Made by a program: the position numbers and the translations under genes
Notes under the pieces: model-generated
Seen by the model: only the letters and a program-made list of their open reading frames with translations
Told to the model about the DNA's origin: nothing
Databases searched by the model: none
In this document: positions 1 through 5,029 of the stretch, piece by piece
Position numbering within the stretch: position 1 is the first letter of the stretch
How the letters are laid out: each line of letters begins with the position of its first letter
DNA from: JAGDYD01 sp046536675
Lineage (GTDB): Archaea > Micrarchaeota > Micrarchaeia > Micrarchaeales > CABMGC01
Reading direction: 5' to 3'
Length of the DNA stretch: 5,055 nucleotides
Assembly (NCBI GenBank): GCA_046536675.1
Contig: JAWDMK010000036.1
Coordinates: forward strand, 1-5,055

Positions 1-389
1 GTACCTACATGCACCTTTGGCGTTATCTCTGACCTTTTTACAACTAGTGCATCTAGCGTTAGTAGCTTGCCTATTTGCTCTGAGCCAATGTCTTGTATTA
101 GTAGCTCCTCGCCGCTTGCTCCGAAAAACCTTGCATAAACAGGCTCCTTTGCTTCAGGATTTGGATTCATAGCAGCAAGCGCGGCGTTAGCAATAGGTAG
201 TATGTTATCGGGTTCATTAATTAACTCGTTTGCTATTTCACTATCGAATTTTTCCAAGTCTTTTATATCAATAAGCACGCTCCTCTTCTTAGGATAGCTG
301 ATAAACATCTCATTGATCTGGTTAATATAGTAAGCATTATAAAATTCGATGAATTTATTTTTGTACTCCTCAGCCTTTATAGAATCCAT
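1..389 (-). CDS. mcm: Replicative DNA helicase MCM, N-terminal part (gene runs off the left edge)
   Basis: This gene starts at ATG 389-387 and stays open to base 1, giving 129 codons of the N-terminal domain of the MCM replicative helicase. MCM is the hexameric 3'-5' helicase that unwinds the archaeal replication fork. What I see is a helical start (KFIEFYNAYYINQI), then KKRSVLIDIKDLEKFD and ELINEPDNILP, then the OB-fold entry with VYARFFGASGEELLIQDIG, SEQIGKLLTLDALVVKRSEI and TPKV at the visible end. The pattern 'IGKLL.LDALVVKRSE..PKV' is the family's signature where the OB fold begins. The zinc finger and the AAA+ ATPase core would lie beyond the edge, in a protein usually of 650-700 residues. 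The start is supported by a G-rich Shine-Dalgarno site four bases upstream. It is transcribed divergently from metG. The family assignment is by recognition of the N-domain only. Confidence 0.88.
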   Translation of the reverse strand, partial: MDSIKAEEYKNKFIEFYNAYYINQINEMFISYPKKRSVLIDIKDLEKFDSEIANELINEPDNILPIANAALAAMNPNPEAKEPVYARFFGASGEELLIQDIGSEQIGKLLTLDALVVKRSEITPKVHVG

Positions 390-497
390 AAAACCCCCTT
401 AGATAAAGAAAAGCAATAAATAATATAATCAAAAACAATAAAAAAGGTATATTATAAAAGATATTTACAATATTACTTTGAATAGACTGGTTGTTTC
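390..497. promoter_or_regulatory. Divergent promoter region between mcm and metG
   Basis: This is 108 bp of almost pure A/T sequence between two divergent genes. On the plus strand TTATAAAAG (452-460) is the best TATA box. A start about 27 bases downstream would give metG a leader of roughly 15 bases. No GGTG-like site precedes the metG ATG, so metG may be translated from a short or leaderless mRNA. On the minus strand the same stretch (447-463) reads TTTTATAATATACC and could serve mcm, giving a leader of about 40 bases that contains the mcm ribosome binding site. The exact boxes are inferred by eye. Confidence 0.55.
394..399 (-). promoter_or_regulatory. Ribosome binding site of mcm
   Basis: On the minus strand AGGGGG lies four bases before ATG 389. 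It matches the archaeal anti-Shine-Dalgarno partly, relying on G-U pairing. It supports the chosen start. Confidence 0.5.
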
Positions 498-2165
498 ATG
501 AGGTATATAATAACATCCGCACTTCCATATGCCGAAGGCATGCCACATCTTGGCAATTTAGTGGGCTCTATCTTGCCTGCAGATATTTATTTTAAGTTTA
601 TGAAGATGTGCGGAGAGGATGCTATATTCATATGTGGCAGCGATCAGCATGGCACACCTATAGAGTTGCAGGCGATTAAAAAAGGAATTACTCCAAAAGA
701 GCTTGCTGACTCTATGCATAATAAGATAAAAGAAGTGCTAGAAAAATTTGAATGTACATTCACATACTATGGCAAAACAGATAGTGAAGAAAACAAGGAA
801 ACAGTATACGAGATATTCAACGCACTTCACAATAACGGTTACATAAAGGAGGTTAAGTCGGAGCTGCCCTATTGTAATGTTGACAAGCGTTTCTTGACAG
901 ATAGGCTAATAGAAGGCACATGCCCTTATTGTGGCTATGAGCATGCACGTGGCGACCAGTGCGAAAATTGTGGCAGGCTTCTCACGCCGCGCGAACTGAT
1001 AAAACCACATTGCACGATATGTGGAAAGAGTGAGATTGTCTTTAAGGAAACAACAAACCTTGCATTTAACATGAAAGCGCTTGAAAACGAGATAAGAAAA
1101 TTTATCGAGAAGAATTCAAAGCATAATTGGAGCAAGAATGCGATAAACCATTCACTTAATTACATAAGCCGCGGGCTTGAGGCAAGAGATATAACAAGGG
1201 ATCTAAAGTGGGGATTCCCTGTGCCATTAAAGGGTTTTGAAGACAAGGTATTCTACGTATGGTTTGATGCTGTTATAGGCTACATTGGAATAACAAAAGA
1301 ATGGAACCATGATAAGTGGAAGGATTACTGGCTAAGCAAGTCAAGGCTTATTCAGTTCATGGGTAAAGATAATATTGAATTCCATACCCTTATGTGGCCA
1401 GGCATACTCATAGGCTCGAAGAAGGGTTTCGTATTGCCTTATACAATCTATGCTTATGAATACCTTCTTGCACACGGGCTTAAATTCTCAAAGAGCAAAG
1501 GGATAGGGCTTAATATAGAGAATGCACTTGAGATACTGCCTGCAGATTACTGGCGTTTTATATTAGCTGAGCTATTGCCTGAAGGGGCTGACGTTGAGCT
1601 CTCAATAGAAAGGGTAATGGAGATAGTAAACAATGATCTTAACAATGTGCTGGGTAATTTTATACATAGGTCACTTGTTCTTGCTGTTTCGAATTTTGGA
1701 AACGAAGTTCCTTTGCTAAATGAAGATCTGTTAGGCAGTGAAGAGAAAAAGGTAATAAAAGAAGTAGAGAAGAAAGAGAAGGAATACTTTAAGAACTTCA
1801 GATCTATTAAGATAAGGGAAGCGCTTAAAAATGTTTTAGAGATTGCTTCTATAGGAAATAGCTTTATAAGCAACACAGAGCCATGGGCTCTTGCAAAGAA
1901 AGATGATGAAAAGGCCAAGCAGAAGCTTGGCAACATTGTATACATTTTGCTTGATACTGTTTTCAAGCTCGGAAACCTGCTTTATCCTTTTGTTCCAGAG
2001 ACAAGCTCTAAGATCCTTGCATTATTTAACGAGGGTTCACCGCATTCGAGCTGCTTAGAAAGTAGTTTAAGAAGCGGTTCAAAACTAAACATAGAGAAAC
2101 CTCAGCCGCTATTTAAAAAGATAGGTGAAGAAGAGATAGAGAAACTTAAGAAATACGGCGGCTAA
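498..2165 (+). CDS. metG: Methionyl-tRNA synthetase, two-domain short form
   Basis: Class I aminoacyl-tRNA synthetase that charges tRNA-Met with methionine in the cytoplasm. In order, the 555 residues show ITSALPYAEGMPHLGN with the HIGH-type signature (HLGN, 17-20), GSDQHGTP (47-54) in the Rossmann fold, the zinc-binding connective peptide (about 126-175), the methionine-pocket and catalytic region (VFYVWFDAVIGY), and KFSKS (329-333, the KMSKS loop). The helical anticodon-binding domain follows, with NTEPWALAKKD near 459-469. The first zinc knuckle is intact (C142, C145, C155, C158). The second, present in many archaeal enzymes, has C126, C172 and C175, but its fourth ligand position is D129 (CNVD). 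The EMAP/Trbp111-like C-terminal tRNA-binding domain is missing, so the protein ends soon after the anticodon domain; many archaea carry that domain as a separate gene or lack it. ATG 498 is chosen because the N-terminal RYIITSALPYA motif starts right there. The gene converges on the pilin-like gene with overlapping stop codons. Confidence 0.96.
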   Translation: MRYIITSALPYAEGMPHLGNLVGSILPADIYFKFMKMCGEDAIFICGSDQHGTPIELQAIKKGITPKELADSMHNKIKEVLEKFECTFTYYGKTDSEENKETVYEIFNALHNNGYIKEVKSELPYCNVDKRFLTDRLIEGTCPYCGYEHARGDQCENCGRLLTPRELIKPHCTICGKSEIVFKETTNLAFNMKALENEIRKFIEKNSKHNWSKNAINHSLNYISRGLEARDITRDLKWGFPVPLKGFEDKVFYVWFDAVIGYIGITKEWNHDKWKDYWLSKSRLIQFMGKDNIEFHTLMWPGILIGSKKGFVLPYTIYAYEYLLAHGLKFSKSKGIGLNIENALEILPADYWRFILAELLPEGADVELSIERVMEIVNNDLNNVLGNFIHRSLVLAVSNFGNEVPLLNEDLLGSEEKKVIKEVEKKEKEYFKNFRSIKIREALKNVLEIASIGNSFISNTEPWALAKKDDEKAKQKLGNIVYILLDTVFKLGNLLYPFVPETSSKILALFNEGSPHSSCLESSLRSGSKLNIEKPQPLFKKIGEEEIEKLKKYGG

Positions 2166-2701
2166 GTATACTTTAAGCTTATTGATGCCACCTTCTGTGT
2201 TGTAGAAGCATAGCCTGGTATTGTATAGTTAAGCCAAACATACCCTGTAAACACATTTCCTAATGCGCCCGAGGCTATGCCCGCATTGTTGTAGCAATTT
2301 GCCTTGAAGTTATAGCCGCTACCGCTGTATATTGTTATTCCATTCAACAATGCGTTGTTAGGATATGCATTGTAAGGATAATATGCTGAATTCGCTGTTA
2401 CATATATATTTCCAAAAGCAGGATTGTTGCTGCTCCCATTAATTGCTGATGAGCAAGCAATCCCATGAACAATTATTGGTCCGCCTGTTGCTTGTGAAAG
2501 GTATATAGTAAGGCTTCCAGTTCTATTTATTGCAAAAAGTCCGCATGCAAAACCAGGAGAAGGCACGCATACAACTGGTGCGGCTGTAGGATTGAGAACA
2601 CCAACCTTGTATATAACAGCAACAGCGATTATAATTATTATAAGGGCTATTCCATAAGACATTAAAAAATCAACAGCAGCTTGGAGCTTCAAGCCCATCA
2701 T
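2162..2701 (-). CDS. Pilin-like secreted/surface protein with class III (type IV pilin) signal
   Basis: A 179-residue protein that I cannot assign to a named family. It has a short N-terminus MMGLKL, then QAAVDF (7-12) and a strongly hydrophobic helix (about 17-33, including five Ile in a row). This matches archaeal type IV pilin-like precursors, in which the prepilin peptidase cuts just before Gln+1 with an acidic residue at +5. Predicted cleavage is therefore between L6 and Q7. The rest is rich in Asn, Gly, Tyr and Ala, with four Cys (45, 53, 83, 136) that could form disulfides. It has three N-glycosylation sequons (NRT 59, NGS 88, NYT 158) and a beta-rich end (GYVWLNYT, then ISLKYT), all consistent with an exported head domain. 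The ATG follows the rps2 stop with no gap (TAGATG), and a second ATG comes next. A GGTGGAGAT stretch inside the end of rps2 may be its ribosome site, or translation may be coupled to rps2. The role in pili, adhesion or the envelope is inferred only. Confidence 0.8.
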   Translation of the reverse strand: MMGLKLQAAVDFLMSYGIALIIIIIAVAVIYKVGVLNPTAAPVVCVPSPGFACGLFAINRTGSLTIYLSQATGGPIIVHGIACSSAINGSSNNPAFGNIYVTANSAYYPYNAYPNNALLNGITIYSGSGYNFKANCYNNAGIASGALGNVFTGYVWLNYTIPGYASTTQKVASISLKYT

Positions 2702-3316
2702 CTATTTAGCCTTCATCTCCACCTTTGCTTCGAAATCGGAGATCTTATAATTAAACTCCTCGTTAGACTTTATTATACCTTTCTCCTTTAAGAATTCCCT
2801 TGCTAATAAATAATATACTACAGCAAGAGAGCGCCTTCCTTTGTTGTTGCATGGTATTATGAGATCGACAAACTTTATCCAATTATCAGTGTCGCAAAGC
2901 GCTATAACAGGTATATTTGTCTTGCTCGCCTCTTTTACAGCCTGCTTCTCGTTTCTCGTATCGCTCACAAGAACGATCGCTGGCTCTATAAAGTCATCTC
3001 TGTTTGGATTTGTAAATACCCCAGGCATAATTCTACCTTGCAAAAGCTTTGTCTTAGTTATCTCGGCAAACTTTGAAGCTGCGGCTATAGCATAAATCCT
3101 TGATGCTGTAACAACAATCTCTTTCTCATCATATCTGGCAAGCATCTTAGCCGCAAGCCTTATTCTCCTGTCTATCTCTGGTAGGTCTAGAAGATAAAGA
3201 CCATCTTCCCTAATCTTGTAAATAAATTTTTTCATTCCAGGCGTCTTTACCTTTGTACCTATGTGTACGCCAGCTTCCAGATAGGTTGATTGATCTATAA
3301 GCAATTCATCCGCCAT
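2702..3316 (-). CDS. rps2: 30S ribosomal protein uS2 (S2)
   Basis: Small-subunit ribosomal protein uS2 (the archaeal/eukaryotic SA type), which sits at the head-body junction of the 30S subunit. It has 204 residues, normal for archaea. Visible signatures are AGVHIGT (15-21), LPEIDRRIRLAAKML, a PGVFTNPNRDDFIEPAIVLVSD-type block, IPVIALCDTDN and IPCNNKGRRSLAVVYYLLARE. The ATG at 3316-3314 is preceded by AAGGTG with five bases of spacing and begins 17 bases after the 3' end of the tRNA-like gene. It is the second-last gene of the minus-strand operon. The C-terminal tail after ARE is short and charged. Confidence 0.96.
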   Translation of the reverse strand: MADELLIDQSTYLEAGVHIGTKVKTPGMKKFIYKIREDGLYLLDLPEIDRRIRLAAKMLARYDEKEIVVTASRIYAIAAASKFAEITKTKLLQGRIMPGVFTNPNRDDFIEPAIVLVSDTRNEKQAVKEASKTNIPVIALCDTDNWIKFVDLIIPCNNKGRRSLAVVYYLLAREFLKEKGIIKSNEEFNYKISDFEAKVEMKAK

Positions 3317-3321
3317 TTATA

Positions 3322-3327
3322 CACCTT
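3322..3327 (-). promoter_or_regulatory. Ribosome binding site of rps2
   Basis: AAGGTG on the minus strand ends five bases before the uS2 ATG. It follows a run of eight A (minus strand) that directly adjoins the tRNA-like 3' end. The leader left after tRNA 3' processing would therefore be little more than an A-run plus this site. Confidence 0.65.
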
Positions 3328-3333
3328 TTTTTT

Positions 3334-3432
3334 CGGGGTCGCCGAGATTTTCATTCTCATTTTGAATTCCCGTTTAATCTCGGGTCATGTGCCCCCTAAG
3401 CACAGAGCCTAACCAGGCTAGCAGACGACCCC
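3334..3432 (-). tRNA. tRNA-like gene, apparent anticodon AGG (Pro), with a 25-nt excess in the T-loop
   Basis: Read on the minus strand. The acceptor stem is GGGGTCG (3432-3426) with CGACCCC (3341-3335), a perfect 7 bp, followed by G73 (3334) and no CCA. The D-arm holds TAGCCTGGTTAGG with A14, G18 and G19; only 3 bp can form (11-24, 12-23, 13-22), and 10-25 is T-T. The anticodon stem TGTGC/GCACA is a perfect 5 bp around the loop TTAGGGG, so with T33 the anticodon is AGG. The variable region is four bases (TGAC). The T-stem CCGAG (3383-3379) and CTCGG (3346-3342) is perfect, but the loop is 32 nt instead of 7. Without the 25 extra bases the RNA would be 74 nt, the normal size. G35, G36 and the G1-C72 pair suit Pro, but A34 is very rare in archaea and G73 is not the usual Pro discriminator. 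It may be an intron-bearing tRNA, a decayed one, or a tRNA-like leader of rps2. Confidence 0.7.
3347..3378 (-). other. 32-nt T-loop region of the tRNA-like gene (possible intron or introns)
   Basis: This is the stretch between the two halves of the T-stem. Its ends (ATT and AAT) extend the stem to 8 bp, as an inverted repeat 3342-3349 / 3376-3383. No single excision leaving seven bases restores a TTCRAAT loop. The closest is removal directly after G53, which would leave TGAAAAT (keeping T54 and A58). A TTCAAAAT block lies exactly in the middle, flanked by 12 nt on each side, so two small introns could in principle restore a near-normal 8-nt loop. I could not draw a convincing bulge-helix-bulge motif. 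Confidence 0.5.
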
Positions 3433-3453
3433 GACATTCAATATTTTATCTCT

Positions 3454-3464
3454 ATTATTTTTTA
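3454..3464 (-). promoter_or_regulatory. Possible TATA box of the tRNA-like gene
   Basis: The minus strand reads AAAAAATAATA here, centred about 27 bases before the first base of the acceptor stem (3432). That is the usual archaeal TATA-to-start distance. The 45-bp gap between rpoN and the tRNA-like gene is otherwise featureless and AT-rich. An internal promoter for this RNA and rps2 is plausible but weakly supported in such AT-rich DNA. Confidence 0.4.
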
Positions 3465-3477
3465 TCTTTATCGCTTT

Positions 3478-3675
3478 TCATTTCCTACTGTAATCGATTA
3501 TCTCATCTATTAGGTCAACATGCGATATTAGCATGCGCCTGCAGCAGTATCTCTTTACTCCGAGGTCATCCAATACCTTCTCTGGGTCTTCTCCATTGTC
3601 TACTCTTGCTTTGAATTTTTCCCATTTGTTGCCAATTACCTGACCACATGAGAAGCATCTCACTGGTATCATCAT
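3478..3675 (-). CDS. rpoN: DNA-directed RNA polymerase subunit N (Rpb10 homologue)
   Basis: Small zinc-binding subunit of the archaeal RNA polymerase, equivalent to eukaryotic RPB10 (not the bacterial sigma-54 of the same symbol). It helps hold the Rpo3-Rpo11 assembly platform. At 65 residues it has family length. It shows PVRCFSCG (C7, C10) near the start and YCCRRM (C44, C45) further on, which together form the typical atypical-zinc site, with a LDDLGVKRYCCRRMLISHVDLID block in between and after. ATG 3675 is followed at once by a second ATG. Both are within range of a strong GAGGTGA site that overlaps the uS9 stop codon, so the start could be three bases later. The spacing to uS9 is nine bases. 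Its usual partner gene rpoK is not next to it here. Confidence 0.95.
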   Translation of the reverse strand: MMIPVRCFSCGQVIGNKWEKFKARVDNGEDPEKVLDDLGVKRYCCRRMLISHVDLIDEIIDYSRK

Positions 3676-3679
3676 ATTC

Positions 3680-3686
3680 TCACCTC
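3680..3686 (-). promoter_or_regulatory. Ribosome binding site of rpoN, overlapping the rps9 stop
   Basis: GAGGTGA on the minus strand is a near-complete match to the archaeal Shine-Dalgarno sequence. It includes the last two bases of the uS9 stop TGA, and lies four bases from the first ATG of rpoN and seven from the second. The overlap suggests translational coupling of uS9 and RpoN. Confidence 0.7.
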
Positions 3687-4206
3687 ATCTGTAAGATGTC
3701 TGGAACCTCGCCCTCGCCTTAGGCCCAAGGAACTTCTTAGGCTCAACCTGTCTAACGTCATCAATCAGAAGGGTTCTGTCATATCTCATGTAAGCCTTTC
3801 TCACAATATCGCTGTTTGCTGCAGCTGCTATCGCCTTTGCTATTGCGTTCCTTGCAGCCTGTGCTTGACCGCTTGCTCCGCCACCTTTAACATTTACATA
3901 TATATTTGATGAACTTGCTATCTCTTTAGTAATGTTTGAGAAATTGACAGGCTCTAGAATAAGCTCTCTTATCTCAACAGGCTTTATAAGCTCTACGCTA
4001 ACGCCGTTTATCTTTATTATACCATTTCCCTTTACAAGTTTAGCTCTCGCTACCGCCTCCTTCCTCTTACCTTTAGTTAGAATCACCTTTTGCTTCGGCG
4101 CTCTTCTCCTAGCTTTTGCTACCTTCTTCTCACCCTCAGCCTGTGCCTGTGGTGCAAGAGAGCCAAGCTCTTTGTTTAAGTTTTCTATATTTTGATTCTG
4201 TTCCAA
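3685..4206 (-). CDS. rps9: 30S ribosomal protein uS9 (S9) with N-terminal basic extension
   Basis: Small-subunit protein uS9, whose C-terminal tail reaches the P-site tRNA. The conserved core runs from V41 (VILTKGKRKEAVARAKLVKG) through KGGGASGQAQAARNAIAKAI (107-126) and LLIDDVRQVEPKKFLGPKARA to the invariant basic end RFQTSYR. The core is about 133 residues, the normal archaeal length. It is preceded by 40 extra residues rich in Asn, Gln, Glu, Lys and Ala, ending KKVAKARRRAPKQK. The start I prefer is TTG 4206, because GTGAT (4214-4210) lies just upstream and no ATG occurs before the core. The alternative is GTG 4086-4084 (V41), which would give a standard-length protein but has no clear ribosome site. 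The gene starts 13 bases after uL13, and its stop overlaps the rpoN ribosome site. Confidence 0.93.
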   Translation of the reverse strand: MEQNQNIENLNKELGSLAPQAQAEGEKKVAKARRRAPKQKVILTKGKRKEAVARAKLVKGNGIIKINGVSVELIKPVEIRELILEPVNFSNITKEIASSSNIYVNVKGGGASGQAQAARNAIAKAIAAAANSDIVRKAYMRYDRTLLIDDVRQVEPKKFLGPKARARFQTSYR

Positions 4207-4209
4207 GCA

Positions 4210-4214
4210 ATCAC
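4210..4214 (-). promoter_or_regulatory. Ribosome binding site supporting a TTG start of rps9
   Basis: GTGAT on the minus strand matches the 3' half of the archaeal Shine-Dalgarno sequence and lies three bases before TTG 4206. It is the main reason for preferring the long form of uS9. The spacing is tight, so the call is moderate. Confidence 0.45.
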
Positions 4215-4219
4215 GCTAA

Positions 4220-4651
4220 TTAAGCCTTGTATCCAAGCCTTTCAGAAAGCTCCTTAACACTTATTACATTTTCAAACATCTTTTTAATATCTTTTTTCTC
4301 TATCTCTTCTGGCTTCTTATTTTTATAGCTTTCTGGAACACCAATATAAACTCTAAGCAGTTTGTAGGCCTTTTTGCCCTTTGGCTTCTTATAAGGGAGC
4401 ATGCCCCTTATAACCCTTTTTACAAACAGATCTGGCTTTCTTGACCAGTATGGCGAATGCTCTGGATTTGCCTTATCCTTAAGATCAAGCCTATGCTTGT
4501 AGTTATCTATTATGTTTCTCTCATGCCCGCTGATAAGCATCTTCTCAGCATTGAGCAAAACAACACTATCCCCGTTAAGCAGCATCTTAGCTATCTTGCT
4601 TGCTGCTCTTCCAAGGATTGCTCCGTCTCCATCAATAATTCTCTCAGCCAT
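4220..4651 (-). CDS. rpl13: 50S ribosomal protein uL13 (L13)
   Basis: Large-subunit ribosomal protein uL13, an early-assembling rRNA-binding protein. It has 143 residues, a normal archaeal length. Motifs seen are IIDGDGAILGRAASKIA at the N-terminus, VVLLNAEKMLISG, a GH at 42-43, SPYWSRKPDLF, and the strong archaeal signature IRGMLPYKKPKGKKAYK then LRVYIGVP (81-106). The open frame extends three codons upstream to a TTG (4660), but ATG 4651 is chosen since MAERIIDGDG is where family members begin. The gap to eL18 is 12 bases and no clear Shine-Dalgarno site lies in it, so translation may depend on coupling to eL18. Confidence 0.95.
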   Translation of the reverse strand: MAERIIDGDGAILGRAASKIAKMLLNGDSVVLLNAEKMLISGHERNIIDNYKHRLDLKDKANPEHSPYWSRKPDLFVKRVIRGMLPYKKPKGKKAYKLLRVYIGVPESYKNKKPEEIEKKDIKKMFENVISVKELSERLGYKA

Positions 4652-4663
4652 AAAAATCAAGCA

Positions 4664-5017
4664 TTATATTATAATTTTAGACTCTTTTGCCTTTAAAGCC
4701 TCTTCTATGTTAATAATATTGCATCCGCCCTTTTTAAGCTTTTCAGTTGCAGAGGATGAATACTCTATAGCTGCTATATTAAACTTCTTTTTTGTATCGC
4801 CTACGCCAAGCACCTTTCCAGGCACAATAATATAATCACCATCTTTTGCAATCTTATCAAGCTTTCTGATGTTTACCTTTATTCTCTTCCTTCTAGGCAT
4901 GCTAGAAAGCTCTATCAAATGTTCTATGAAGCCTTTGCTTTTAGCTCCGCTAGCCAAGGCTTTGTCTAGTTTTGAAAGCCACTCGTTTATTTGATCTTTC
5001 TCTATGTAACTTTTCAT
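4664..5017 (-). CDS. rpl18e: 50S ribosomal protein eL18
   Basis: Large-subunit protein eL18 (archaeal L18e, shared with eukaryotes and related to bacterial uL15). It is the first protein gene of this operon. From ATG 5017 it has 117 residues, the usual length. Signatures are ELSSMPRRKRIKVNIRKLDKIA, VPGKVLGVGD (65-74) and FNIAAIEYSSSATEKLKKGG, with a short C-terminal strand. The open frame can also start at GTG 5026 or GTG 5023, but these codons lie inside the AGGTGGTG ribosome site, so the ATG is the better start. It begins 12 bases after the 3' end of the upstream tRNA, as in the halobacterial tRNA-Leu / L18e / L13 / S9 operon. Confidence 0.95.
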   Translation of the reverse strand: MKSYIEKDQINEWLSKLDKALASGAKSKGFIEHLIELSSMPRRKRIKVNIRKLDKIAKDGDYIIVPGKVLGVGDTKKKFNIAAIEYSSSATEKLKKGGCNIINIEEALKAKESKIII

Positions 5018-5020
5018 AAA

Positions 5021-5028
5021 CACCACCT
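5021..5028 (-). promoter_or_regulatory. Ribosome binding site of rpl18e
   Basis: AGGTGGTG on the minus strand lies two bases after the tRNA discriminator. The distal GGTG is six bases from ATG 5017, good archaeal spacing. It contains the two upstream in-frame GTG codons and so argues against them as starts. Confidence 0.65.
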
Positions 5029-5029
5029 A

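Noticed and set aside
1547..1966. 139-codon open frame on the minus strand inside metG
   Set aside because: It is fully antisense to the conserved anticodon domain of MetRS and its translation (Ser/Phe/Leu-rich) shows no family feature; it is a shadow frame.
3326..3333. T8 run as a transcription terminator
   Set aside because: The T run is on the plus strand, where no gene ends; on the transcribed minus strand it is an A run in front of rps2.
3342..3383. 8-bp inverted repeat as an insertion-sequence end or regulatory palindrome
   Set aside because: It coincides with the T-stem of the tRNA-like fold, extended by 3 bp, which explains it without a mobile element; there is no flanking duplication or transposase.
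3381..3387. Reading the RNA at 3334-3432 as a type II (Leu/Ser) tRNA with a long variable arm (CCCG...CGGG stem)
   Set aside because: A CCCG/CGGG hairpin can form, but then no 5' T-stem partner remains for CTCGG, and the D-arm and anticodon fit (AGG, not TAG or a Ser anticodon) do not support Leu or Ser. G73 alone is not enough.
3387..3614. 75-codon plus-strand frame across the tRNA-like gene and rpoN
   Set aside because: It overlaps a structured RNA and RpoN in antisense and shows no recognisable protein features.
4512..4835. 107-codon plus-strand frame across uL13 and eL18
   Set aside because: It is antisense to two clear ribosomal protein genes and is hydrophobic only because Lys/Glu-rich genes read that way in antisense; it has no ribosome site.
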